From Planctomycetaceae bacterium (lineage in GTDB: Bacteria > Planctomycetota > Planctomycetia > Pirellulales > Thermoguttaceae), in contig JAITKS010000422.1 of the NCBI GenBank assembly GCA_031278315.1, positions 1 through 9,184 of the forward strand: a stretch of DNA of 9,184 nt, written 5' to 3'. The notes under the pieces were generated by a model. The model was not told the origin of the DNA. It did not search any database and saw only the letters and a list, made by a program, of their open reading frames with translations. The position numbers were made by a program, and so were the translations under genes. Positions 1-6,942 of the stretch are shown in pieces; the first letter of the stretch is position 1; every line of letters starts with the position of its first letter.

Positions 1-6
1 TTCTTT

Positions 7-33
7 CTCTGTGTTCTCTGTGTCCTCTGTGGT
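7..33. repeat. 9-bp tandem repeat, three units of CTCTGTG(T/G)N type
   Basis: The units are CTCTGTGTT (7-15), CTCTGTGTC (16-24) and CTCTGTGGT (25-33). The array may extend left beyond the window edge. On the minus strand it reads as the familiar ACACAGAG-type intergenic repeat. Confidence 0.75.
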
Positions 34-83
34 TAATAAAGTTTTTTGGTGAATAGTCCCTAGCGGGACTTCTTGATAGTTAG
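31..83. repeat. Dispersed intergenic module, copy A
   Basis: It begins GGTTAATAAAGT and continues through TAGCGGGACTT to TGATAGTTAG. A shorter second copy lies at 6612-6652 in the same orientation. The two copies share the first 12 bases, the central TAGCGGGACTT and the GATAG(G)TTAG end, and differ by internal length changes. This shows a dispersed repeat family rather than chance similarity. Confidence 0.7.
55..70. repeat. Short perfect inverted repeat (hairpin) in copy A
   Basis: AGTCCC (55-60) and GGGACT (65-70) form a perfect 6-bp stem around the loop TAGC. Neither strand has a T-run directly after it, so it is not a convincing intrinsic terminator. The second copy of the module keeps a weaker version: GTCC (6627-6630) pairing with GGAC (6637-6640). 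Confidence 0.6.
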
Positions 84-86
84 CTC

Positions 87-110
87 TTTTTCGTGTATTT
101 CGTGTTTAAA
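87..110. repeat. TTTCGTG-type double repeat
   Basis: TTTCGTG occurs twice at close spacing and runs into TTTAAA. It closely matches the segment at 6862-6885, also in the plus orientation. Its complement reads as the CACGAAA repeat seen at 6771-6865. Confidence 0.6.
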
Positions 111-178
111 AATTACAAAAAATTTGAAAAACAATTATTCCGCTGAGATATTACTAAATTTTTATTCATTTGAGTTTT

Positions 179-1765
179 TTAGAATTTATCTGATGGAATT
201 GGTGATTGAGGAGAATACAAAAAAACTTCAAGAAACTTGGGATGTCCGTAATGGGATTTTCCGAATCTTCCCTCGTATCGACAATGTTTATCAATCCAAT
301 CACGGGTTTTCTTATCCAAAGAAAGATAATGTTCCTGCTGTATAATAATCCAAGAACGTGAATGATTAGATTTTTCTTTATTTTTATCTTTATTGATTTC
401 GTCGAACAAATATTGTAAGTATCTGTGAATATCTTTTATCGGCAGCATGTCATCGGGAAAATAATAATCGACTATTTCAGATTGGTGCTGATAAAACAAT
501 TGATCGCCCGTTTGCCAATGCTTTTTAATATACTGACACACAGTCCGAATGTCGTAACGTTTTCCGTCTTTATAATAATTGTTTAAATCAGTAATATTCA
601 GTAACACCATAAAACAACACCAAATCATGCCGCACAACCAACCATATCGTCCATTCGATTGAGTAAGTAATTGACCAATATGACTTATAAATAAAGCAAG
701 AATCACAAGAAACGGAAACGAAAAAATAAAACCATACCAAGGATAAAAAACTATTTTCAATGGAAGCAAAAAAATTGCAGAACCGCAAGCCAAAGCACAA
801 AACAACCAATAGCCCCAACCAGTCTTACGAATATGCAACAACACAAAAATCCACGCAGGAACACACAAAATAAGATAAGATTGTCCAAAAGTTGACGCAA
901 ATGTTAAAACAGAATCTATCGGTGATACTCTCCAGATCATATCATAAGCATTCCACGATTTAGTAAGCGGCATAATATGAAACCAAAAAAACAGAAGTAA
1001 AACTATCGACCAAATACCCAAAATCAAAATAATCCTATAAGGAATTTTTGACAGAAATAATTTCGTCTTTGTTTCAATATTCGATTGATTGATATTCGAT
1101 TGATTGGAAAAAAAGAAATCGATCAATAATCCGCCCAGAAGTATTCCCCAAACGATACCGCTCAATGAATGTGTCAATATCATAATGAGCGATACCGGTA
1201 CTAATATCCATGCTGCAGCAACAGATTTTTTCATTGCAACATGACCTCCCAATAGAAATGCAATTTCAATAAATAAAAACGCCTGACTATAAAATCGTCC
1301 AAACTGACTGTGATTATTGTGATCTGGCGATAATAAAATTAAAAAGGCAAGAATGAAACTAGCAGAAAAACCAAATAATGATCGCCCCAAAAGAAAAGCA
1401 ATGCCGACACTAAACGACCCCATTACCGCCATAAAAACTCGTGAACCAAACTCATCCTCACCGCATAAACGATAATCAAGCCAATGAACAAAATGAGCAA
1501 CAAAAATCAATCGCGGAAGCCGATAAAATTGAGATTTCTCCGGATCAGGATGATTACAAGAATGATCTTTTATAGATTCCGGTAACGGTTGATTTTCAAA
1601 AAGTGACCGTGTCTCAATTTGTGTCGCAATCTCATCGATATCAAAAGACCATTCACCAAGTTTGTAAAACCGCAAGCCCAACGCTAGTACAATCAAAATA
1701 ATCGTAATTATGATATTTTGAGATAATATACTTAACGAAAAAAAAGGTTTGAATTGCATCACCAT
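179..1765 (-). CDS. GT-C fold membrane glycosyltransferase (ArnT/GT39-like)
   Basis: This 528-residue multispanning membrane protein probably transfers a sugar from a lipid-linked donor to an acceptor on the outer face of the cytoplasmic membrane. A first hydrophobic segment (about 15-33) leads into the RFYKLG and FDIDE stretch at 32-45. Its acidic cluster D42, D44 and E45 fits the first-loop metal/acceptor site of the dolichyl-phosphate-mannose/ArnT family. A SQFGRFYSQ motif (153-161) is also typical. Roughly ten more hydrophobic segments fill 112-390, followed by a soluble tail (391-528). The ATG at 1765 is preceded by AGGA with a 5-base spacer, which supports it over the in-frame ATG two codons later. 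It lies 34 bp after the helicase stop and is probably co-transcribed with it. The in-frame duplication NQSNI-NQSNI (221-230) sits in a loop. Donor and acceptor are unknown. Confidence 0.8.
   Translation of the reverse strand: MVMQFKPFFSLSILSQNIIITIILIVLALGLRFYKLGEWSFDIDEIATQIETRSLFENQPLPESIKDHSCNHPDPEKSQFYRLPRLIFVAHFVHWLDYRLCGEDEFGSRVFMAVMGSFSVGIAFLLGRSLFGFSASFILAFLILLSPDHNNHSQFGRFYSQAFLFIEIAFLLGGHVAMKKSVAAAWILVPVSLIMILTHSLSGIVWGILLGGLLIDFFFSNQSNINQSNIETKTKLFLSKIPYRIILILGIWSIVLLLFFWFHIMPLTKSWNAYDMIWRVSPIDSVLTFASTFGQSYLILCVPAWIFVLLHIRKTGWGYWLFCALACGSAIFLLPLKIVFYPWYGFIFSFPFLVILALFISHIGQLLTQSNGRYGWLCGMIWCCFMVLLNITDLNNYYKDGKRYDIRTVCQYIKKHWQTGDQLFYQHQSEIVDYYFPDDMLPIKDIHRYLQYLFDEINKDKNKEKSNHSRSWIIIQQEHYLSLDKKTRDWIDKHCRYEGRFGKSHYGHPKFLEVFLYSPQSPIPSDKF
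1077..1106 (-). repeat. Perfect 15-bp in-frame tandem duplication
   Basis: The plus-strand unit ATATTCGATTGATTG occurs twice with no gap (1077-1091, 1092-1106). In the glycosyltransferase it encodes NQSNI twice, in a polar loop between membrane segments. The identical copies suggest a recent slippage event. Confidence 0.85.
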
Positions 1766-1799
1766 TTAAATCCTGAAAAAAGTGAAATTAGTTTGTTAT

Positions 1800-4700
1800 T
1801 TAAAAAGCGGAGATTACTTTTCCGATGTTTGTAAAAATTAATGTAACGTTAATTTTATTTTGATCGATATTGTATAATTGTTCGATAGCTTTTCGGTATG
1901 CTTTCATTTGATCTATGTGAGTGAGTTTACGATTTTTTAGAAAATCTTCTTCGCTAATATCATTTCCTTTTCGATCTGTTTTGAAATCTATAATTTCAAT
2001 ATTTATGACTTCGCCTGAATTGCGTTCTACTACGAGCCGATCAATTGAACCTCGTATTAAATCAGCTTTCTTATCTTTTTTGTTTAGTACAATAAATCGT
2101 CTTTCGTGTTGTACTTCGACATCTGTACTTTTGTATCTTGGTCTCGACAATGCTGCTCGAATCTCCGATTTTGCACAAGCTTCAACAAACGATCTAATAA
2201 CCGTATTAACGTCAATATTCAACTCTTTTTTCTTCACGCCTACGCAGCCTTCTTTTCGTATAACTTCGTCAATTATTTCATGTAAAAAGTCTTGATCAAT
2301 TTCTGTATCATTCAACCAAGTTTCTCGTTTTAACCAATTTTCAAAACACGCATGAATCATTTTACCCCATAACATTGCAATCTCTCTATTAAACTTGAAT
2401 CTGCCGTCAACACTACCGCTAATATGATCAATACCAATATGATCCGTATCGATAATTTTATCGACCGTAATTAAATCTGTTTCTTGTTCTGTAGTCTCTT
2501 TGCTGTCTTCAGATTTATACGTCGATGGCGTTATTCGTTGCAGCAGACGATATTTTTTACGGCTTGATAAAATGTTACCAATGATAATTTTTTCAGTATC
2601 AGCGTCAACCTCATTAGAATCTAATATTGATTTTGTGATCTCAAATTCTTTTGTTTGTTGTTTATACCAATTAACATTACCCGATTCGTACAAAATAGTT
2701 GAATCAGAATTTTCTATATTATCTGCGTGATTTGTATTTCCTGTTAATTGTAAACCTGCTTGCAGCACACCTGCAAAAGTTGCCGGTAGTTTAACAGATT
2801 CTTTTTTCGATTTAGCAGATTCTTTCGCCGATATAGATTGCTTTTTCGGTTTAATAATCATCACGAGTTCATGAATTGCACGTGTCATCGCAACATACAA
2901 AACCGAAAGCGATTCTTTAACGTTACCATCGATATAATCTGAAAACGCTCTGCGGTATTTATCAGGTTGCTCCGGTAAAAGAGCTTTCGTATCTTTGTCG
3001 AGATATTTTATTACAAGCTCAATATCTGCTGTAGCATTGGGACGACCAGCAATAAAAGGCGGCGTTTTGTTGCTTTTAGAAAGATTACCATTGAGATCAG
3101 GAAGTACAACAATATCGAATTGCATTCCCTTTGATTTGTGGATTGTCATTATTCTGATGTTATCAGTTACACTTGGATTACCAATTTTCGTACTGTTGAT
3201 CATTGCGATAAATTGTTTCGTCCGTACACCAACGGCATCCTCTTGAAATTGATAAGCCAACTCTAATAACTTTTCTAAACGTTGATATTCTCGTTGATTG
3301 CAAGACGGAGCAAGAATTTCAACAAAACGTTCAATTACTTTTCCGTATCCTTCTTCCATTATTTTGCGGCGTAGATTTAATGCAGCATTAGCAGCAAGCC
3401 AATCGTCATCGTGTTTGTGCAAACCGATCTCATCCGACAAAGGCGAATTGACAAGATGAAATCTTGCCGCGCCGTCGTCAGGATGATCTGCAAGTTTCAT
3501 AGCCGACAATACGCATTGTACTGCCGCCGAATCGGTAATTGTGCTGCCGCCTTCTTCACTGACACTAACATTACGGCGTCGAAATTCATTCATCAAACCG
3601 GCAATCTCTGTATTTTTCGTAACAAGAATTCCTATTGAACAATTAGGGTGATTTTCGTTTATCTCAATTATTCGGTCAACAACATAACTCGCATAACCTA
3701 CAGGAATTACATCGTCGCCGTTGTCGATAGATTTTTCGTTTGTTTCGTCTGATATTTCGAGTTCGATATTGTCGTATATGTTATTCGGTGCGGTTTCGAG
3801 CAAGCAATATCCGTCTAATTCGGTTCGTGCGGTTTCGTGATGTTTCATCAAATTTTGCCATGAATGGGCAGCTTTAGGAAAATCTTCCAAAGCTGCATTT
3901 GTGCCGATATTTTCAAACACTTGATTCACGGTGTCGATTACGGATTGACAACTGCGGTAACTTTTCATCAAGTCAGTTCTTTCTATATTAGATGTAACAG
4001 AATTTATTTCGTTAAATATTTCTGCAACTCCGCCTCGCCAACCGTAAATTGCTTGTTTGGCATCGCCTACGCATAAAAAAGTATTGTCTGAAGTATTGTC
4101 CGAAGTACTGTCTGATTTTGTAACATAATCAACAAAAGGCGCAAGTATATTCCATTGTGATTTAGATGTATCTTGAAATTCGTCAAGAAGCAAATGATTA
4201 ATTTTTGAATTCGTCCGATGTAAAATTGATTTGAATAAATACTTAAATTCAGAACTATCTGCAGTATATGATTTGAATAAATTACCGATTCGATTAGTAA
4301 TATCGTCGAATTGCATAACTTGATTTCGGGTTATTAATTTATTGTAATCATCTGCAATTAGGTCGAATAATTCACGCATTGCTATTGTTATGCCTACGAT
4401 TTTATTTAACTCGACAGCTTTAGCATGAACAATAAATTTACGCAGCGATAGAAGTAAATTATCTTCGATCGGTTTACTGTAATATTTATTTTCGTTTGTG
4501 ATTACTTTTTGTACCATTGTGTTGTGTAGAAATTTCATCCAGTCGTTTTTACTAATGTATTGAAGAAGGCTGCGTCGGGTTTTTTCAAAATTAGAATCTG
4601 TTTTTCCGTTTTTTGATTGAGGTAATTCGGCATACTGCAAGAGATCGATTGCAGCGGTAATTTCGTTAGGTTCGAGTTCTTTTGACAGCAGTTCGGAATT

Positions 4701-5318
4701 GTCCCACGCTTGAGGAGATGAGTTACGGACAAGAGGTAAAAGCTCGTGTGATAATTCACGTAACTTTTTTGTAACGTTAATATCTTGATCGCCTTGTTGA
4801 ATAGCGAGCATAATTTTTCGTGCGTTATTTTTCTCCGAGTTTTCGAGAACATTATGAATAGCAGTGTTAATAATTTTTTCAAAATCGTTTTCAGAAATTA
4901 TTGACCAACCCGAAGGAAAACCGAGTTCAAGAAAAAAAGTAGAAGCGATTCGGCTGAAAAAAGAGTCAAGAGTACAAATTCTAACTTTATAAAGATTTCG
5001 GACAAGTTTAGCAAGTGAGTTAAATAATCTTTTGTTGATATAATCTTGATTTTTTGACTTAGCCTTAACTTCTTCCGGCATGAGATTTCTCAAATTATTA
5101 AATTCGCTGACGTTTCCGGAAAGAGCGTTAGCAAGACGGTTAAGAATACGGTCAGTTATTTCGCCGGCTGCTTTTCGTGTGAACGTAGATGCGACTATGG
5201 TATCGACATCGAAAGATTTATTTACGTCGATTTCTTTGAATAAAATTTTCAAGAAATTATTACTAAGCTGCATAGTTTTACCGGAACCTGCAGACGCTTG
5301 AATTACGATATTCGGCAT
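1800..5318 (-). CDS. AddA/RecB-like UvrD-family helicase-nuclease
   Basis: This 1172-residue protein is predicted to unwind and resect double-strand DNA ends for recombination repair. All core superfamily 1A helicase motifs are visible: Walker A ASAGSGKT (8-15), TFTRKAAGEI (45-54), TLDSF (116-120), QFDDI (336-340), Walker B LLLDEFQDTS (376-385), VGDAKQAIYGWRGG (417-430), SYRS (453-456), TIHKSKG (725-731) and VLYVAMTRA (807-815). A RecB/AddA-type nuclease follows: H989 in GKMIHACFE, D1093 in GSID, D1111 and K1113 in DFKTD, then Q1137 and Y1141. It starts only seven residues before Walker A, so the N-terminal Q-motif is missing. An in-frame TAA lies 15 codons upstream with no other usual start codon between, so ATG 5318 is the only start. 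No clear Shine-Dalgarno is seen. AddA normally pairs with AddB, and no AddB gene is in this window. Length fits AddA. I give no gene symbol because AddA and solitary RecB-like forms cannot be separated here. Confidence 0.9.
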   Translation of the reverse strand: MPNIVIQASAGSGKTMQLSNNFLKILFKEIDVNKSFDVDTIVASTFTRKAAGEITDRILNRLANALSGNVSEFNNLRNLMPEEVKAKSKNQDYINKRLFNSLAKLVRNLYKVRICTLDSFFSRIASTFFLELGFPSGWSIISENDFEKIINTAIHNVLENSEKNNARKIMLAIQQGDQDINVTKKLRELSHELLPLVRNSSPQAWDNSELLSKELEPNEITAAIDLLQYAELPQSKNGKTDSNFEKTRRSLLQYISKNDWMKFLHNTMVQKVITNENKYYSKPIEDNLLLSLRKFIVHAKAVELNKIVGITIAMRELFDLIADDYNKLITRNQVMQFDDITNRIGNLFKSYTADSSEFKYLFKSILHRTNSKINHLLLDEFQDTSKSQWNILAPFVDYVTKSDSTSDNTSDNTFLCVGDAKQAIYGWRGGVAEIFNEINSVTSNIERTDLMKSYRSCQSVIDTVNQVFENIGTNAALEDFPKAAHSWQNLMKHHETARTELDGYCLLETAPNNIYDNIELEISDETNEKSIDNGDDVIPVGYASYVVDRIIEINENHPNCSIGILVTKNTEIAGLMNEFRRRNVSVSEEGGSTITDSAAVQCVLSAMKLADHPDDGAARFHLVNSPLSDEIGLHKHDDDWLAANAALNLRRKIMEEGYGKVIERFVEILAPSCNQREYQRLEKLLELAYQFQEDAVGVRTKQFIAMINSTKIGNPSVTDNIRIMTIHKSKGMQFDIVVLPDLNGNLSKSNKTPPFIAGRPNATADIELVIKYLDKDTKALLPEQPDKYRRAFSDYIDGNVKESLSVLYVAMTRAIHELVMIIKPKKQSISAKESAKSKKESVKLPATFAGVLQAGLQLTGNTNHADNIENSDSTILYESGNVNWYKQQTKEFEITKSILDSNEVDADTEKIIIGNILSSRKKYRLLQRITPSTYKSEDSKETTEQETDLITVDKIIDTDHIGIDHISGSVDGRFKFNREIAMLWGKMIHACFENWLKRETWLNDTEIDQDFLHEIIDEVIRKEGCVGVKKKELNIDVNTVIRSFVEACAKSEIRAALSRPRYKSTDVEVQHERRFIVLNKKDKKADLIRGSIDRLVVERNSGEVINIEIIDFKTDRKGNDISEEDFLKNRKLTHIDQMKAYRKAIEQLYNIDQNKINVTLIFTNIGKVISAF
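4081..4116 (-). repeat. Three 12-bp in-frame tandem repeats, (SDNT)3-like
   Basis: The plus-strand units are GTATTGTCTGAA, GTATTGTCCGAA and GTACTGTCTGAT. They encode SDST-SDNT-SDNT at residues 402-413 of the helicase, in the linker just before the motif III strand (VGDAKQAIYGWRGG). This looks like slippage in a tolerant surface loop. Confidence 0.85.
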
Positions 5319-5456
5319 GATATTGTTGGGAGATATTTTTTGAGAATTGGTTATATTGTTTTATGTTTTTTTGTTTTTAATCTGTTTTTAATTCATTGGT
5401 ATATTATGAATATTCTATTGCAATATTATTCGCCGGTTATTTCAAGTTATTAATCA

Positions 5457-6392
5457 TTATTTAAAAGATACTATTGCTTCAACTGGACAGTGATCGCTTG
5501 GCCAAAATCCATTGTATTTTGTACGGATAATTCTTGACGAAATTGTTTTTATATTTTTTGTAACGAAAATATAATCAATTTTTTCTTTGCCGGTTTGTTC
5601 TTTAAATCCGTTGAATGTTCCTATATCATTTTCATCTGGATTGGCAGCTCGAAAGGTATCAATCAAAGCTAAGGGCGGTTTTATATCGATATTATCTAAT
5701 TTCATTACTTCACCTTGCATAAATCGAATTGTTTGACTTTTTTCTCCGCAATTTAGATCACCCATAAATATGAGCGGAACATTTTTTTCTTTTTGATTTG
5801 CGATCCAATTCATAATTTGTTTTGCAGCTTTTTGTCTTGCTTTTTCGCTTTTGTGATCATAATGAGTATTAGCAACGTAAATTTTTTGTCCTGTTTTTTG
5901 TCCATTTTTCAATTCGTGAAATAATCCAAAGGTTACGCATCGTGTGCAGCCGGCGTCTTTATCTGTTTTCGATCCTGCAACATTTGGCGTATCTGACAGC
6001 CAGAAAGTTCCTTTTTCGTTATCGTCTATTTTCCAGCGATCTTGATTCCAAAGCAGCAACATTGCTTCACCGGCGTTTGGTGTTTTTTCGCGTGAAAGCC
6101 AAATCGAATTATATAAATTCATTTTACTTACGATATAGTCAACTTGATTAAATTTCTGACGCGGACTAACTACAGCTTCTTGAAAACCGATAAAATCATA
6201 AGTTCCGCCGTTACCGGATTTACTTTGAATTACATCTAACACGAAATCTTTACGATTCTCCCATGAGTTCTTACCGTCTTTTGCCGAAGATAAGCGAATA
6301 TTAAAAGTAAGAATATTGATCGGAAGTTGCTCCTCAGCAAATAAAACCGATGACGTAAATAGCATCAAGATAAAAAATAATCTACAACACAT
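5457..6392 (-). CDS. Secreted endonuclease/exonuclease/phosphatase-family hydrolase
   Basis: This is a metal-dependent phosphodiester or phosphomonoester hydrolase of the EEP (DNase I-like) fold, 311 residues from the preferred start. The N-terminus is a signal peptide: MCCR, the hydrophobic LFFILMLFTSSVLFA, then likely cleavage before EEQ. The full catalytic set is visible: N31 in TFNIRL, E72 in GFQEA, H177 and D179 in NTHYDH, D212 and N214 in GDLN, D273 in IDYIF, and D300-H301 in SDHCPV. GTFWLSDTP and a following Cys-Arg-containing stretch match the common EEP subfamily of this size. The reading frame extends to a GTG at 6476, with an ATG at 6449. I chose ATG 6392 because it starts directly at the signal peptide and has AGGAGA about 12 bases upstream. 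The substrate is unknown: nucleic acid, phospholipid or sugar phosphate are all possible. It probably acts outside the cytoplasm. It lies 138 bp upstream of the helicase gene, so a shared transcript is possible. Confidence 0.85.
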   Translation of the reverse strand: MCCRLFFILMLFTSSVLFAEEQLPINILTFNIRLSSAKDGKNSWENRKDFVLDVIQSKSGNGGTYDFIGFQEAVVSPRQKFNQVDYIVSKMNLYNSIWLSREKTPNAGEAMLLLWNQDRWKIDDNEKGTFWLSDTPNVAGSKTDKDAGCTRCVTFGLFHELKNGQKTGQKIYVANTHYDHKSEKARQKAAKQIMNWIANQKEKNVPLIFMGDLNCGEKSQTIRFMQGEVMKLDNIDIKPPLALIDTFRAANPDENDIGTFNGFKEQTGKEKIDYIFVTKNIKTISSRIIRTKYNGFWPSDHCPVEAIVSFK

Positions 6393-6404
6393 TTTAAACT
6401 TTTC

Positions 6405-6410
6405 TCTCCT
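6405..6410 (-). promoter_or_regulatory. Shine-Dalgarno AGGAGA supporting the start at 6392
   Basis: On the minus strand AGGAGA precedes the ATG at 6392 with a spacer of about 12 bases. This is a little long but is the only strong purine-rich site near any candidate start of this gene. Confidence 0.55.
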
Positions 6411-6547
6411 AAATTTTGGGTTTGAACTGTAATTGATAACACGATACATATTTTTTTTTGAGATTATGAAACTCACGAAAAAACAAAATACATGAAAATT
6501 TTTATTTCATATATTTTTTTTGTCTATTTCGTTTTTCTGTTTTTTTG

Positions 6548-6580
6548 ACAGGATTACAAGATTACAGGATTGACAGGATT
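6548..6580. repeat. 8-bp ACAGGATT tandem repeat
   Basis: The units are ACAGGATT (6548-6555), ACAAGATT (6556-6563), ACAGGATT (6564-6571), one extra G, and ACAGGATT (6573-6580). This is the familiar short-period intergenic repeat type. The units are too short and have no spacers, so it is not a CRISPR. Confidence 0.85.
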
Positions 6581-6611
6581 TTTCAAGCTCCAGCCTTATG
6601 CTGAATCATAC

Positions 6612-6652
6612 GGTTAATAAAGTGTCGTCCTTAGCGGGACTTGATAGGTTAG
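6612..6652. repeat. Dispersed intergenic module, copy B
   Basis: It begins GGTTAATAAAGT, passes through TAGCGGGACTT and ends GATAGGTTAG. It matches copy A at 31-83 in order and orientation but lacks about 12 bases. In both places it directly follows or overlaps a short-period tandem array and lies 5' of CACGAAA/TTTCGTG units. Confidence 0.7.
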
Positions 6653-6658
6653 GTTATA

Positions 6659-6700
6659 GCGTGTGATTCACGCATAAAAATAAAATAGCCCTGAAAGGGC
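6659..6700. repeat. Two adjacent GC-rich mini-hairpins
   Basis: The first is GCGTG (6659-6663) and CACGC (6669-6673) around a 5-base loop. The second is GCCCT (6688-6692) and AGGGC (6696-6700) around GAA. Both stems are perfect and stand out as GC-rich against the AT-rich surroundings. With the GTCC/GGAC stem at 6627-6640 they make three hairpins in about 75 bp. They may be part of the same dispersed element. No T-run follows, so terminator function is not supported. Confidence 0.6.
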
Positions 6701-6770
6701 GATCGGATATTGGATCAAATATGGTTAATTGTCTGAACTATGATTTTTGTGATTTGTATGATTGAAATGA

Positions 6771-6865
6771 TTTTTTAAATCACGAAAATCACGAAAAAGA
6801 GGAATTGTTTATGATTTTGTTTTTTAAACACGAAATATCACGAAAAGGAGATAGTTTATAATTTT
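6771..6865. repeat. Imperfect tandem duplication of a 49-bp CACGAAA unit
   Basis: Unit 1 (6771-6819) and unit 2 (6820-6865) both run TTTTTTAAA, then two CACGAAA-type elements, a purine-rich GAGGA/GGAGA stretch, and GTTTAT(G/A)ATTTT. They differ by a few substitutions and short gaps. Confidence 0.75.
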
Positions 6866-6885
6866 CGTGTTTTTCGTGTTTTAAA
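6823..6885. repeat. Long imperfect inverted repeat of CACGAAA units
   Basis: The left arm (6823-6846) and right arm (6862-6885) are 24 bases each. They pair almost completely, with two single-base bulges and a mismatch, around a 15-base loop. The right arm closely matches the element at 87-110. It lies about 60 bp past the methyltransferase stop. It lacks a U-tract in the minus direction, so it might slow or protect a transcript end but is not a canonical terminator. Confidence 0.65.
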
Positions 6886-6942
6886 ATTTAAACGAAAATA
6901 TCAGGATTTTTGTTTTTTAATCTTTTAAAATTTTCACAATAA

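Larger units (their letters stand above)
1..178. repeat. Left-edge intergenic repeat island
   Basis: This gene-free stretch lies downstream of the glycosyltransferase stop. In order it holds three 9-bp CTCTGTG-type tandem units (7-33), a 53-bp module beginning GGTTAATAAAGT (31-83), a 6-bp-stem hairpin (55-70), and a TTTCGTG-type double unit running into TTTAAA (87-110). The rest, 111-178, is plain AT-rich sequence with nothing I can name. Short-period intergenic repeats of these kinds recur in many unrelated bacterial genomes; their role is unknown to me. No canonical hairpin followed by a U-tract is visible after the gene, so I do not call a terminator. Confidence 0.7.
6393..6942. other. Gene-free 550-bp intergenic stretch
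   Basis: No supported gene lies here between the secreted hydrolase and the methyltransferase. From 6393 to about 6540 the sequence is AT-rich leader for the hydrolase gene, including its AGGAGA at 6405-6410. From about 6540 to 6885 it is a repeat island, itemised separately. Between 6701 and 6770 there is a run of irregular TGATT-containing units (about 6741-6776). From 6886 to 6942 it is plain AT-rich trailer of the methyltransferase gene. I see no intrinsic terminator with a U-tract in the minus direction. Confidence 0.7.

Noticed and set aside
55..70. Intrinsic terminator for the glycosyltransferase transcript
   Set aside because: The stem is perfect, but no T-run follows it in the minus direction and it lies about 110 bases past the stop codon.
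73..345. Plus-strand 90-codon frame at the left edge
   Set aside because: It runs through the repeat island into the antisense of the glycosyltransferase C-terminus and shows no protein features.
4535..4882. Minus-strand 115-codon frame inside the helicase gene
   Set aside because: It is out of frame with the helicase, has low-quality composition and overlaps continuous helicase coding sequence.
1921..5301. Plus-strand open frames inside the helicase gene
   Set aside because: They are antisense shadows: short, with no recognisable motifs, and lying opposite a gene whose conserved motifs span its length.
6548..6885. Possible CRISPR array in the repeat-rich gap
   Set aside because: Units are 8-9 bp tandem or 49-bp duplicated blocks with no unique spacers of regular length, and no cas genes are present.
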